Positions 54,213-64,000 of a DNA stretch of 64,000 nt are shown one piece after another. The stretch comes from Prorocentrum cordatum. Taxonomy: Eukaryota > Sar > Dinophyceae > Prorocentrales > Prorocentraceae. The number at the start of each line of letters is the position of its first letter. Position 1 is the first letter of the stretch. The notes under the pieces were generated by a model. That model did not search any database, was not told the DNA's origin, and saw nothing but the letters and a program-made list of their open reading frames with translations. The stretch lies in contig CAUYUJ010001758.1 of assembly GCA_963575745.1 (NCBI GenBank), positions 522,560 through 586,559 on the forward strand, given 5' to 3'. The position numbers and the translations under genes are program-made.

Positions 54213-54300
54213 AGTAGTAGTAGTAGTAGCAGTAGTAGTAGTAGTAGTAGTAGCGGTAGTAGTAGTAGTAGTAGTAGTGGTAGTAGTAGTAGTAGTAGTC

Positions 54301-54331
<31 letters not shown>

Positions 54332-54380
54332 TAGTGGTAGTAGTGGTAGTAGTAGTAGTAGTAGTAGTTGTAGTAGTCGT
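54013..54380. repeat. (TAG)n triplet array
   Basis: TAG units with CAG, GTT and a CGT block at 54,181-54,211. Confidence 0.97.
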
Positions 54381-54439
54381 CGTACCAATGGTACTAGTAG
54401 CACTAGTCAGGATGGGAGGGCCCGCGGCCCGCATGGACG

Positions 54440-54690
54440 TCCGCGCGCGATGCGCGCCGCGTCCCATTCCTGCCACATATTTCGCACCGTCGGCGACAAC
54501 GCAGGCCATGCTGAGAGGAAAAAAAGAAAACTTTGCATTGATTGTTTGCAGTCAGGGTGGGCGGGCCCAGATTGACTGCCGCGCGCGATGTGCGCCGCGT
54601 CCCATTCCTGCCACGCTTTTCGCATCGCCGACGACAAGAATGACGATGTTGAGAAGAAAAACGGCCACTTTGTATCGATTTTTTACAGTC
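54440..54690. repeat. Two copies of the 35.6-kb module
   Basis: Units at about 54,447 and 54,585: GATGCGCGCCGCGTCCCATT, then TTTCGCA and CGCCGACGACAA. They are tandem here and single at about 35,593. Confidence 0.85.
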
Positions 54691-55066
54691 CGGATGGGAG
54701 GTCCCGGATTGGGTTGCCATCGGCCGGGATACGAGGTAGGTGGGGGTATATAATAATAAGGAACAAGGATGTGGATGGGGGGAGGGGTGCACGGGTTTGC
54801 AGTGTGGGCCTCCGCCCCGTGGGCGGAGTTTGGAACAGGGTTCCCGTGGGGCGGGTACCCAGCGTAGGCCTCCACATTGTTGGTGTTGTTGTTGCTGTTA
54901 AATGTCGATTATCAATCAATTCTTATTGTTAGACCCCTGATAGGCGCCGTGGCGCTTTCGCCGAGGCGCGGGCTGCATTTTCATCGAAAGTGAAGCTCAT
55001 TCTCAAGCGGTCTGGGGGACCGCCAAAACCGGCCCCCAAACAACAACAACAACAACAACAACAACA
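54691..55066. other. No gene seen; boundary module
   Basis: About 54,880-55,000 (TTGTTGGTGTTG, AGGCGCCGTGGCGCT, ATTTTCATCGAAAGTGAAGC) is a diverged copy of about 31,965-32,090. It ends in CAA repeats. Confidence 0.6.
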
Positions 55067-56640
55067 ATTACTAGCACGTGGGGACACTCCGTTCTCACCA
55101 GTGCCAGGGTTTTCATAGGAGGCGGGCAATACCCCCACTTTGTGGGGGGGCCGGTTCAAGCTCTACCAAATTTCCAAACGACTCTTCGCCACCACCCACA
55201 CCCAGCTTCCCGCCCTATGACGTTCGGACACTTCACTTCGTGGCATGCGGACGACCGTGGCTACTATTCAGGGCCCCGCGGCCGACGACGACGGCGTGCG
55301 CGCGCGAAGAAAAAACGAATGTGTCCCGCATGGTATTATTTGACAGGGATGATGGCCCTGGCAGGTGCGCAACCGTTGTTGCAGAAGTTCGAAAAAGTTG
55401 CTCGCAAAAGCCCGTTTGACAGAAATGTCTAAAAAGTGTTGGGTTTCCTACGAATCCGCAAGAGCGCGCGGGATGAAATTTTGACAATTTTTTTTTTTTA
55501 AAAAAAAAACCATTGGTTTTTTGATTTTTTTATTTAAAAATCGCTACGAAAACTAAGGTTTTGGAAGGATTTCGTCTTGCGCGCGCGCGAATGTCCACTT
55601 TACCCTTTTTTTTGCAAGGGATTCTTGAAGTTTGATTATGTTAGAACAAGAAATGCCCACTTTACTTTATTTTTTGCAAGGGAAAGCGGGGGACAACAAA
55701 ACAACCGGATCTGGATCACATCGTTTTGTCTGAGGTTTCCTCACGAAAATGATGAAAACGTGGCTGCGGCCTAGGCGCGGCGGGGGGGGCGCGCACCAGG
55801 GGTCCCAACAATAATTATTCTTAAGAAGAAATAATGTTCAACAACAACAACAACAATTACTAGCACGTGGGGACACTCCGTTCTCACCAGTGCCAGGGTT
55901 TTCATAGGAGGCGGGCAATACCCCCACTTTGTGGGGGGGCCGGTTCAAGCTCTACCAAATTTCCAAACGACTCTTCGCCACCACCCACACCCAGCTTCCC
56001 GCCCTATGACGTTCGGACACTTCACTTCGTGGCATGCGGACGACCGTGGCTACTATTCAGGGCCCCGCGGCCGACGACGACGGCGTGCGCGCGCGAAGAA
56101 AAAACGAATGTGTCCCGCATGGTATTATTTGACAGGGATGATGGCCCTGGCAGGTGCGCAACCGTTGTTGCAGAAGTTTGAAAAAGTTGCTCGCAAAAGC
56201 CCGTTTGACAGAAATGTTTAAAAAGTGTTGGGTTTCCTACGAATCCGCAAGAGCGCGCGGGATGAAATTTTGACATTCTTTTTTGAAAAACCATTGGTTT
56301 TTTTTTATGTTTTTTTATGTTAAAGTCGTTACGAAAACAATGGTTTTGGAAGGATGTCGTCTTGCGCGCGCGAATGTCCACTTTACCTTGTTTTTCTGCA
56401 AGGGATTATTGAAGTTTGGTTATGTTAGAACAAGAAATGTCCACTTTAGCTTATTCTTTTGCAAGGGAAAACCGCCCGTAACAAAACAACCGGATCCGGA
56501 CCAACCCGTTTTGCTTAAGACTTCCTCACGAAAATGATGAAAACGCGGCTGCGGCCTAGGCGCGGCGGGGGGGTCGTGCACCAGGGGCCCCAACAATAAT
56601 TATTCTTAAGAAGAAATAATGTTCAACAACAACAACAATA
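55067..56640. repeat. 789-bp tandem duplication
   Basis: Unit 1 is about 55,067-55,855 and unit 2 about 55,856-56,640, offset 789 bp. Both start ATTACTAGCACGTGGGG and end AAGAAATAATGTTCAACAAC. Differences are few and sit mainly in the A/T homopolymer part (about 55,485-55,540 against 56,270-56,330). AT-rich compared with the window. The small frames of about 100 codons are identical in both units but show no known domain. Confidence 0.95.
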
Positions 56641-56689
56641 ACAATAACAATAACAATAACAATATCAACAACAACAACAACAATGCTCC

Positions 56690-56990
56690 CGTGCGAGACC
56701 TCCTCCTTTTTAACTCAGGGCCGGTGCTCTTGCTCGCCGCCAAAAGCAGCCGTCTCAACAAAACCAGCGCGCCCGCTCGAGACTTCTTGCCCTTTTACCC
56801 TGGACAGGCGTGTTACTCTTTCTCTCATCGGCGCCGCCCCCCAGCAACAACAACGCTCCCGCTCGAGACTTCCTCCCTTTTTTACTTAAGGCGGTGCTCT
56901 TGCTCGCCGCCGACAGCCCCCGTCCCGACAAAACCAGCGCTCCCGCCCGAGACTTCCTCCCGTTTTACGCTGGGCTGGCGCCCTTTTCTC
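56690..56990. repeat. CTCCCGCTCGAGACTTCCTC tandem repeat, locus 2
   Basis: About four units of the repeat seen at 31,991-32,800. Confidence 0.9.
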
Positions 56991-57430
56991 TCTCCTCCTC
57001 CTCCTCCTCCTCCACCTTATCCTCCTTTTCGTCCTCGTCCTCCTCGTCCTCCTCCTCCTCCTCGTCCTCTCTCCTCTTTCCTCCGTCCCTCTTTTCTCCC
57101 TCCTCCTCCCTCCACACTTCTCCTCCTTTTCCTCCTTGTCCTCCTCCTCCTCCTCCTCCTCCTCCCCCTCCTCCTCCTCCTCCTCCTCCTTTTGCTCCTC
57201 CTCCTCCTCCTCCTTTTACTCCTCCTCCTCTTCCTCCCTCCTTCCCCTCTCTCTTCCTCCCTCTTCCTCCCTCTACCCCCTCTTCTTCTCCCTCCTCCCT
57301 CCTCCCTCTCCCGTCCCTCGTTCCTCCCTCCTCCTTCCTCCTTCTCCCTCCTCCTTTCCCTTTTCGTCCCCCTTGTCTCCTCCCGCCTCCTGCCTCCCTC
57401 CTCCCTCCTCCCTTCCCCTTCCGTCCTCCT
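56991..57430. repeat. (CCT)n pyrimidine array
   Basis: CTC/CCT repeats with TTT interruptions, irregular. Confidence 0.93.
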
Positions 57431-59579
57431 TCGTCGCTCCTGTTTGATACTTCTGCACTCTTTACTCAAGACTGGGGCCCTCGTTTCGGCATCCCCTCTG
57501 GGGGGCTCCCAAGAGTCCCTGTTGAACCTTATAGTGATCATTTTTGAAGAGCATCGATAATTTGGAGAAGGAGGAGAAGAAGAAGGACGAATGACTTCCA
57601 GGGACTCCAAGGCTCGAGGGTCGAAGGATTGACCTCAGGAATTCCTTGAGAGGGTGTGGATGGGGCAGGTGGAGGATACGAGCATGGGAGTTGCAGCGCC
57701 TGGGGGCGTGAACGTTCAGGGTCACGCGCCGAGGCCGCAGGATGGTGGCGTAGAACCGCCTCGTCCTCGGAGATACTGCTACTACAACTACTCCTCCTTC
57801 CTCCCCCTCCTCCTCCTCCTCCTCCATCCTCCTCCTCTCCCTCTTCCTCTCCCTCATCTTCCCTCCCGTCCTCGTCCTCTTCCTCCGCCTCCGGGATGCG
57901 GGGTGCGCGCAAGGCGACTGCGATGGCGATGTGCCGTCTGAGCCGTGGATGTCGAAGTTCCTCGGGAGAGGTGGTGGCGACGGCTTTCTTGGGCGGGAGA
58001 TCTGAGTGTGGGAGTGTCGGACCCCGCATGCCTGAACAATCCCCCATGGTGGGGTGTGGCATCGAGAAGGATGCGTGTGACATGTGGAAGCATGGCGCAT
58101 GATGGTAAAATGATTGTTGTCGTTGTCCGCCACACACGGGGACCTCGCATCGCCGCGCCGTCTCCGCCCAGGCCGCGCGCCGACGTAAGTCATGCGGGCA
58201 GCTGCGGACAATGGGGAGGTGCGCGGGTTGGACACGGTCTTCTGTGCAGCCAACCCAAAATACCACCGACACCCCGCCCTTCTCTGCGTGTTCCCATCCA
58301 CAAGGACCAGCCCCTCTCCAGCCCTGGGCACACCGACGCACGCGCGACTGGCGAAAATATACGTCGAGGTCCTGCCACAGCGCCAGACGACATCCTTTGA
58401 CCGGCTCGCGTGTGCAACTTTCGGTGGTTGACGTTATCGGCATTGGAGGGTGGACTAGACCGTTCCAGGCGGTGCGACGATTCAACACCTGCACCGCGCG
58501 ATCGCGCACAAGGGCTCGCATGAGCATGTGGGGGCGCGGGTGGGCGAGAGAACGCGCGCCTTGAACCAGGGCGCGCGCGTTCGTGCGCGCCACTTCCAGG
58601 GGAGGGGGGGAGGAAAGGGGGAGGGACAAGGTCTGAGAAGCAACCCGGCGGCACCTTTCGTGCAGGCCGAGACCAACCTCGTGCAGGGAGGGCGCGCCGG
58701 CCATGCTGAAACAAGCTGGCGGCCACAGCCGTGCCATCGCGCCCGAGCTGGGCCGCGTTGCGCAAACCTCACCAGGCGCGCTCCACTAATAGCAAAGCTT
58801 CTACTCGCAGACGTCCGAAAAGCACACGTCTGCTTCAATATAATTTCTCGTTGAGCCCCCCCCAGCGGATCCAGGCCATTTGCGAGTAGTCACTTTGCAA
58901 GTAGTGGAACGCGCTCGTCTACAACTACTGGAGGCTTGCGGGTTGGGCAGGCCTACGAACAGCGCCAGGGTGAGCAGAGAAGGACTCCCGAGAGCCCAAT
59001 GCGAAACTATAACGCGTGAGCGGAGCCGCCGACGCGGCGCAAGCTGACGCGTCCAGCTGTTAGCTCCCAGTGTGATGCATCGCGCGGCACGCGCAATCCA
59101 AAGGACGGCAGTTAGCCTCCAGTGCGTTGCAACGCACGGCACGCGCATTCCATAGCCATTGAAGTGGTCCGCTGGCCCACTGGAGGGGTACACCGTCCAT
59201 GCGGATTGAAACCGCAGTCAACGGCCATGCCGTCGCTTTGAACATGACCGTGGGGCCCAGTACGGATCGGTGCCGCACAGCGCACCTCCACACCGCTCAA
59301 CCCACCCGCCTCGGTGCGCGTGCATGGGATTGCCAGTGGACACGACGGCGAACGACCACGACCCCCAGAGAACGACAGTGGGAGGGGATGAAAAAACAGG
59401 GGGGGCCAAACTTCACAAACGGCTGTGGGCACACGTGCACACACGCATCACAGCGCAGCACGGCACGGGAGTCAGTGCGTGTGCGAATGTGCCCCACAAC
59501 ACAAGCACAGCACAACACAACACATCACAGCACAACATTGTGCATCACAGCACATCACGGCACACACCGCTTGGAGTCT
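57431..59579. other. No confident gene; dispersed modules
   Basis: 57,905-58,110 is a copy of 32,820-33,015, and 58,135-58,245 is a copy of 30,835-30,930. A CTC array lies at 57,795-57,890. About 59,050-59,170 has two diverged units (GTGATGCATCGCGCGGCACG, GTGCGTTGCAACGCACGGCA). CACAACACA repeats precede the GT array. No gene recognised. Confidence 0.5.
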
Positions 59580-60090
59580 CTGTGTGTGTCTGTTTGTGTG
59601 TGTTTCAGTGTCTGCGTGTCTGCATGCCTGCGTGTGCGTGTGCTCGTGTGTCCGTGTGTTCGTGTGTTCGTGTGTTCGTGTGTGCGTGTGCATACGCGTG
59701 TGCGTGTGTGCCCGCGCGTGTGCGTGAGCGGGCGTGCGCGCGTGTGTGCCTGTGTGCGCATGCGTGCGTAAGTGCGTGTGTGTGTGCATGTACGTGTGCT
59801 TGTGCGTGCGTGCTTGTGCGTGCGCGTGTGCGTGCGTGCGTGTGTGCATGTGTGCGTGGTGCGTGCGTGCGTGTGTGCGCGTGTGCGTATGTGCGTGTTT
59901 GCGTGTGTGTGTGGATGTGTGGATGCGTGCGTGTGTGAGTGTGCGTGTGCGTGTGCGTGCATGCGTGCGTGTGTGCCTTTGCGTGCGTGCGTGCATGAGT
60001 GCGTGTGTGCGTGTGCATGTGTGTGCGTGTCTGCGTGTCTGCGTGTGTGCGTGTGTACGTGTGTGTGTGTGTGTGTGTCTGTTCGTGTGC

Positions 60091-60122
<32 letters not shown>

Positions 60123-60300
60123 GTGCGTGGTGTGCGTGTGCGTGTGCGCGTGCGTGTGCGTGTGCGCGTGCGCGTGCTCGTGTGAGTGTGTTAGTGTGTG
60201 TGTGTGTGTGTTCGTGTTTGCGTGTGCATGTGTGTGTGCGTGCGTGTGTGTGTGTGTGTGTGCGTGTGTGTGTGTGTGTTTGCGCGTTCGTGTGTCCAGT
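59580..60300. repeat. (GT)n / GTGC array
   Basis: Long GTGCGTGTGT-type array. The Cys/Val-rich plus frames and His/Thr-rich minus frames are read-throughs. Confidence 0.96.
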
Positions 60301-61039
60301 CCCGGTTGATCAAAGTCACCATCTACCCTCGCCGTAGTTTCGTCCACTCATCGCCCTTCCCCGCTTTCCTGGCCTGGATGGTTATGGCTACTATCGGCTG
60401 CGAGACCCTAAGCTGTCTCTGCGAGCTTCGGCCGGGCGCAAACGCGCGCGCTCCAACGCTTGCGCTCGACTTTCTACGCCCCGTCGCTGCGCGCGGTGCC
60501 GCGACGCCTTACAATAAAGCGTGTGCACGTGCGCGTGCGCGTTGAAGCCAGCTGGGGTTCTGAGTTGGCCCATCGCTGGTACCTGCGAGCAGGAAGGTGG
60601 TGGAACAATTTGAGGTTCTGGGTTCGGGAAGGTCTCCTGCCTTTTTTCAGCCGCAGGGGCCGTTTCCGTTTTCGGTTCCTTTTCGTCCTCCTCCTAACTG
60701 TCCTAATCCCCGCCCTCGGGTCTGTTAGTTTCTGGTTGCCGCAGGGGGCGCAAGATTTGTCCGCTCTGGCCAGCGCCTGCGACAGGCAGCAGGTCAGTTT
60801 CGGACGTTTTTGCCTGTCCTCGATTTGAGGCTGGTCCCTGGTGTAGCTCACTCCTCGTCGTCCTCTTCCCCCCTAGGCGCGCTCGTCTGCCCGCGCGTCC
60901 TTTTGGACGCTCGGCTCAGTGGTGATAGTAATCAGGTCCGGGGAAAACAACTGCACCAGATGGACCCCTGGAGGGGCTTCATCCCTGCCTTGACCGATTA
61001 TCTCGGGGCTCATCCAGTTTAGGCCCCCAGCCGCCTTTT
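60301..61039. other. Unique segment between GT arrays
   Basis: Open frames include a Trp/Arg-rich then hydrophobic stretch (about 60,550-60,740; RFLFVLLLTVLIPALG looks membrane-like), but no family, start context or splice pattern supports a gene. Confidence 0.35.
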
Positions 61040-61760
61040 GTGAGTGTGTGTGTGTGTTCGTGTGTGTGTGCGTGCGTGCGTGCGTGCGTGTGTGTGTGTG
61101 TGTGTTCGTGTGTGTTCGTGTGTGTTCGTGTGTGTTCGTGTGTTCGTGTGTGTGTGTGTTCGTGTGTGTGTGCGTGTGTGTGCGTATGTGTGTGTGTGTG
61201 TGGGTGCGTGTGTGTGCGTGTGTGTGTGTGTTAACGCGTGCGTGTGTAAGTGCGTGCGTGCGTGCGTGCGTGTGTACGTGTGTGCCTCTGCTCTTCTGCG
61301 ATGTTCTCCCATGTTCCCCCTCTCCCCCGCTGCTCCCTGCGCGACTGCCCCTTCGCGAGTGATGTTGTCGATCCCCGACGGGTGAATCCAGGATCTCCAC
61401 GCCGCGTGATCGGGGCCGGCCCGAGCACGTCTCGCCTTCGCTCGACCTGTCTTACACCGCGCCGCTGCGCGCGCGGTTGCGACCCTCGAAGTGTGTTTGT
61501 GTGTGTGGATGTGGGTGTGGGTGTGGGTGTGTGGGTGCGGGGTGTAATTATGGGTGTGTGTGTGTGTGTGCGGATGTGGATGCGTGGGTGTGTTGGTGTG
61601 TGGGTTTGTGCGGTTGGGTGCGTGGGTGCGTGGGTGCGCGGTTGGGTGGGTGCGTGCGTGCGTGCGTGCGTGCGCATTTGCGTGCGTGTGTGCGTGCGTG
61701 CGCGCGTTCGTTGCGAGCGTGCGTTCGTGCGTGCGTGCGTGCGTGCATGCGCGCGCACGG
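61040..61760. repeat. (GT)n arrays
   Basis: GT arrays at 61,040-61,285 and 61,490-61,755 around a unique segment (61,286-61,489). Confidence 0.94.
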
Positions 61761-62219
61761 AGGTGCAGGAAGTGGACTTGGAACAACATGAGCAGTATGA
61801 GGAAGGCGATTTAGAGGTGGTGTAAGAGAGGAAGGAGAATAAGGAAGAGGAGAAGGAGAAAGAGGAGGACGAGGACCAGTGCATGAAGGATGTTGTAGCA
61901 CACCATGCCTGCAAGTTCACTCTTCACATGCCCCCACGAGGAATTGTTTCCACTTCGGGAAGTGCGCCGTTGGAAGACAAGCGTCTGACAGTCATTCACC
62001 GTGCCAAAACAGAAATCCTGGGACTTCAACGTCGCGAATCAACGTCACTGGTCCGTCCTGACGATCCTGAACCGTGCTAGAACACCGTTTCTGGGACTCC
62101 GGCGCCTCGCATCAACGTGACTGTTGCGCCCTGGCAATCCTAAGTCTTGCCGCTGTCTGGGACGTCAACCATGAGAATCCCTGGGGCAACTATATGTTTT
62201 TAAGGTGAATATCGTGACG
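61761..62219. other. Copy of the 8.3-kb module
   Basis: 61,990-62,190 (GGGACTTCAAC, GCGAATCAACGT, GAACACCGTTTCTGGGAC, ATGAGAATC) matches 8,370-8,475. No gene. Confidence 0.65.
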
Positions 62220-63052
62220 CTGAGGCGGAGGAGGCGAACGACAAGCGTGAGTAGCAGGAGGATAATCAACAAGAAGAAAAAGAGGATCAGCAGGAGGAGG
62301 AGGAGGAGGAGGAAGAGGAGGAGGAGAAGGCCAACGGCGACGACGAGACGACGAGGATGCCGAGGACGAGGAGACGAAAAAGGGTCGGGGAGGGCGGAAG
62401 GAGGGGGGATTCCCCTCCCCTCTTCTCATCCTCCTCCCCCTCATCCCCCCTTCCTTCCATGCCCCCCTCCCCCGCCCCTTTTCCTATGCGGTGCGACGCC
62501 GCCGCGAGTGCCCAGCTGCTCCGAGCTGCTGCGACGACGTCGACGACGCCCACCGCCGACGACCGCGGCGACGACGACGTCGTCGACGACGTCCCCGCGC
62601 GCGCGGGGGGCGCGGCGACGGCGCCCGTGGACGACGGCGGCGCCCCCAAGGTGAGCTCGGCCAGGAGGCCCTGGGTGGGCGAGCTGGTCCAGGCGCCTCC
62701 GCGCCCGCCGCCGCATGGCCGCCTCCGGGCCCCGCGGCGGGCCTCGCGCCCGCCTGGGGCCTCACGCCCGCTGGGGGGAGGAGGAGGAGGCGGAGGAGGC
62801 GGAGGAGGAGGAGGCGGAGAAGGAGGAGGAGGGGGAGAGGTGGCGGAGGAGGAGGAGGAGGAGGAGGAGGAGAGCAGGACTAGGAGGAGCAGGAGGAGGA
62901 GGACCAGGAGGAGCAGGAGCAGGAGAGGAGGACCAGGAGGAGCAGGAGGAGGAGGAAGAGGAGGAGGAGGAGGAGGAGGAGGAGGCGGAGGAGGCGGAGG
63001 AGGAGGAGGAGGAGGACCAGGAGGAGCAGGAGGGGGAGAACCCGAAGGATCC
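62220..63052. repeat. GGA arrays around a GC-rich spacer
   Basis: GGA/GAC triplets at 62,225-62,365 and 62,775-63,040. The spacer includes GACGTCGTC palindromes at about 62,530-62,600. No gene. Confidence 0.9.
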
Positions 63053-63105
63053 AGGCTGATTTGCATAGTTCGAATTTGGGGGGTCCTTAGGGCGCTTCCC
63101 TCTAG

Positions 63106-63345
63106 GGCCTCCTAGATAGGGTCGGAGCAGATGGGATCGGATGATCGCGCCGCATCGCCGATGCATCGGCGATGGGGCTCGGCGATGTGGCTCGATGAGG
63201 GGTCCGGTTTCCTCCACGCCGACGTTGCCGATGCATCGCCGACGTCGCCGATGCATCGCCGATGCATCGCCGATACATCGGCGATGTACTGGCGATGCGA
63301 CGCGATCCTCCGACCCCATCTACTCCGACCCCATTCTAGGAGGCC
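63106..63345. mobile_element. TIR element family 10, copy 2
   Basis: Inverted ends of about 55 bp with about six differences: GGCCTCCTAGAT, GGGTCGGAG, AGATGGG, GATCGCG, CGCATCGCC on both arms. The interior is CGATGCATCGCC palindromes. 240 bp, non-coding. Confidence 0.9.
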
Positions 63346-63689
63346 TCGAGTGCAGTCAACCCGCGTAATGAGGATGGGCAGCCTTCCCAAGGGTACCCTG
63401 GCATCCTTGCCCCTTCGGCCTATTCTTGGCCACTCTCGCTGGCCGTACCCCGCTCGAAAGCCTCGACGTGGCCTTCAAGGCCCTGGCATCCTGATTCAGC
63501 GGACTTGTCGCAACGCTGACAGGTCTGAAAAGCTGCCCCTCCTCTCCAGGGCCCACTTCGATTCGGGCGATCCGGCTCGACACGGACTCCTCCAAACTCG
63601 ATCCGGCCCAGCTTCGAATCGACGACTTTCTGAGGTGGCCCCATACATTCGCGGCGCGAGCGCGCACCTTTCGGCGGCGAGCGCGGGAG
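63346..63689. other. No gene seen
   Basis: Unique-looking sequence; nothing recognised. Confidence 0.5.
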
Positions 63690-63850
63690 GGAAAGCGGCG
63701 GAGGAGGAGGAGGAGGAGGAGGAGGAGGAGGACGAGGAGGAGGAGAAGGAGGAGGAAGAGGGGGAGAAGGAGGAGGAGGAGGAGGTGGAGGAGGAGGAGG
63801 AGGAGGAGGAGGAGGAGGAGGAAAAGGAAAAGGAGGAGGAGGAGGGGGGG
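63690..63850. repeat. (GGA)n triplet array
   Basis: GGA/GAG repeats ending in a G run. The last 150 bases of the window are GC-rich and unassigned. Confidence 0.95.
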
Positions 63851-64000
63851 GGGGCGGGCCTTCTCGGAAGGCGGCTGGGCTCCTCGGCAGCCCGCGCCCG
63901 CGGCGACAGCTCCCGGGGCCCTTCTCTCCGAGGGCGGGTGGCGGCTGCTCGGAGGGCGCGCGGGCCCCTCCGGGAGGCCCCGCCGCCCTCCGAGGGGGGG

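Noticed and set aside
59472-60347. His/Thr-rich minus frame and Cys/Val-rich plus frames resembling metallothionein-like or zinc proteins
   Set aside because: Produced by (GT)n; Cys spacing follows the dinucleotide repeat exactly.

Overview
The window is nuclear DNA of a dinoflagellate. The decisive sign is an exact copy of the 21-nt core of the dinoflagellate spliced leader (positions 21,820-21,840). Supporting signs are the high GC content, introns that often start with GC instead of GT and end AG|G, genes all on one strand, and a very large share of simple repeats. A GC-rich, large-genome species (Prorocentrum-like) is a guess, not a result. Most long open frames here are read-throughs of triplet or GT microsatellites and are not genes.

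Layout. 1-16.9 kb is a non-coding field of triplet arrays and at least ten families of short terminal-inverted-repeat (TIR) or foldback elements of about 140-250 bp. Several have clear target-site duplications (TSDs), and one copy has two other elements nested in it. 16.9-19.3 kb holds a decayed endonuclease-bearing coding region that looks like a non-LTR element plus an unidentified tail. 21.8-28.0 kb is a near full-length but frame-broken non-LTR retrotransposon: zinc ribbon, coiled coil, EEP endonuclease, reverse transcriptase, RNase H, C-terminal Cys/His region. It begins with the spliced leader, so this copy was reverse-transcribed from a trans-spliced mRNA. 28-37 kb is satellite-like: CT, GT, TAG and GGCCGGACTC arrays and several diverged minisatellites.

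37.5-50.7 kb is the genic part. It has (a) an unrecognised gene modelled with 7 exons, (b) an apparently intact FLYWCH-MULE transposase gene with 8 exons and about 541 codons, followed in the same frame directly after its TGA by a 217-codon open frame, and (c) a two-exon gene resembling GT-A-fold glycosyltransferases. Of the 14 introns modelled in these three genes, 10 start with GC. 50.7-64 kb returns to arrays, a 789-bp tandem duplication, modules shared with the 30-36 kb region, and a long-TIR element at 63.1 kb.

How it fits together: the window reads as a transposon-dense dinoflagellate locus. A potentially active intron-containing MULE transposase, a retrotransposon recycled through trans-spliced RNA and a varied set of small non-autonomous DNA elements account for most of the non-satellite sequence. 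Exon models and family names are my reading by eye. No alignment or database search was possible.
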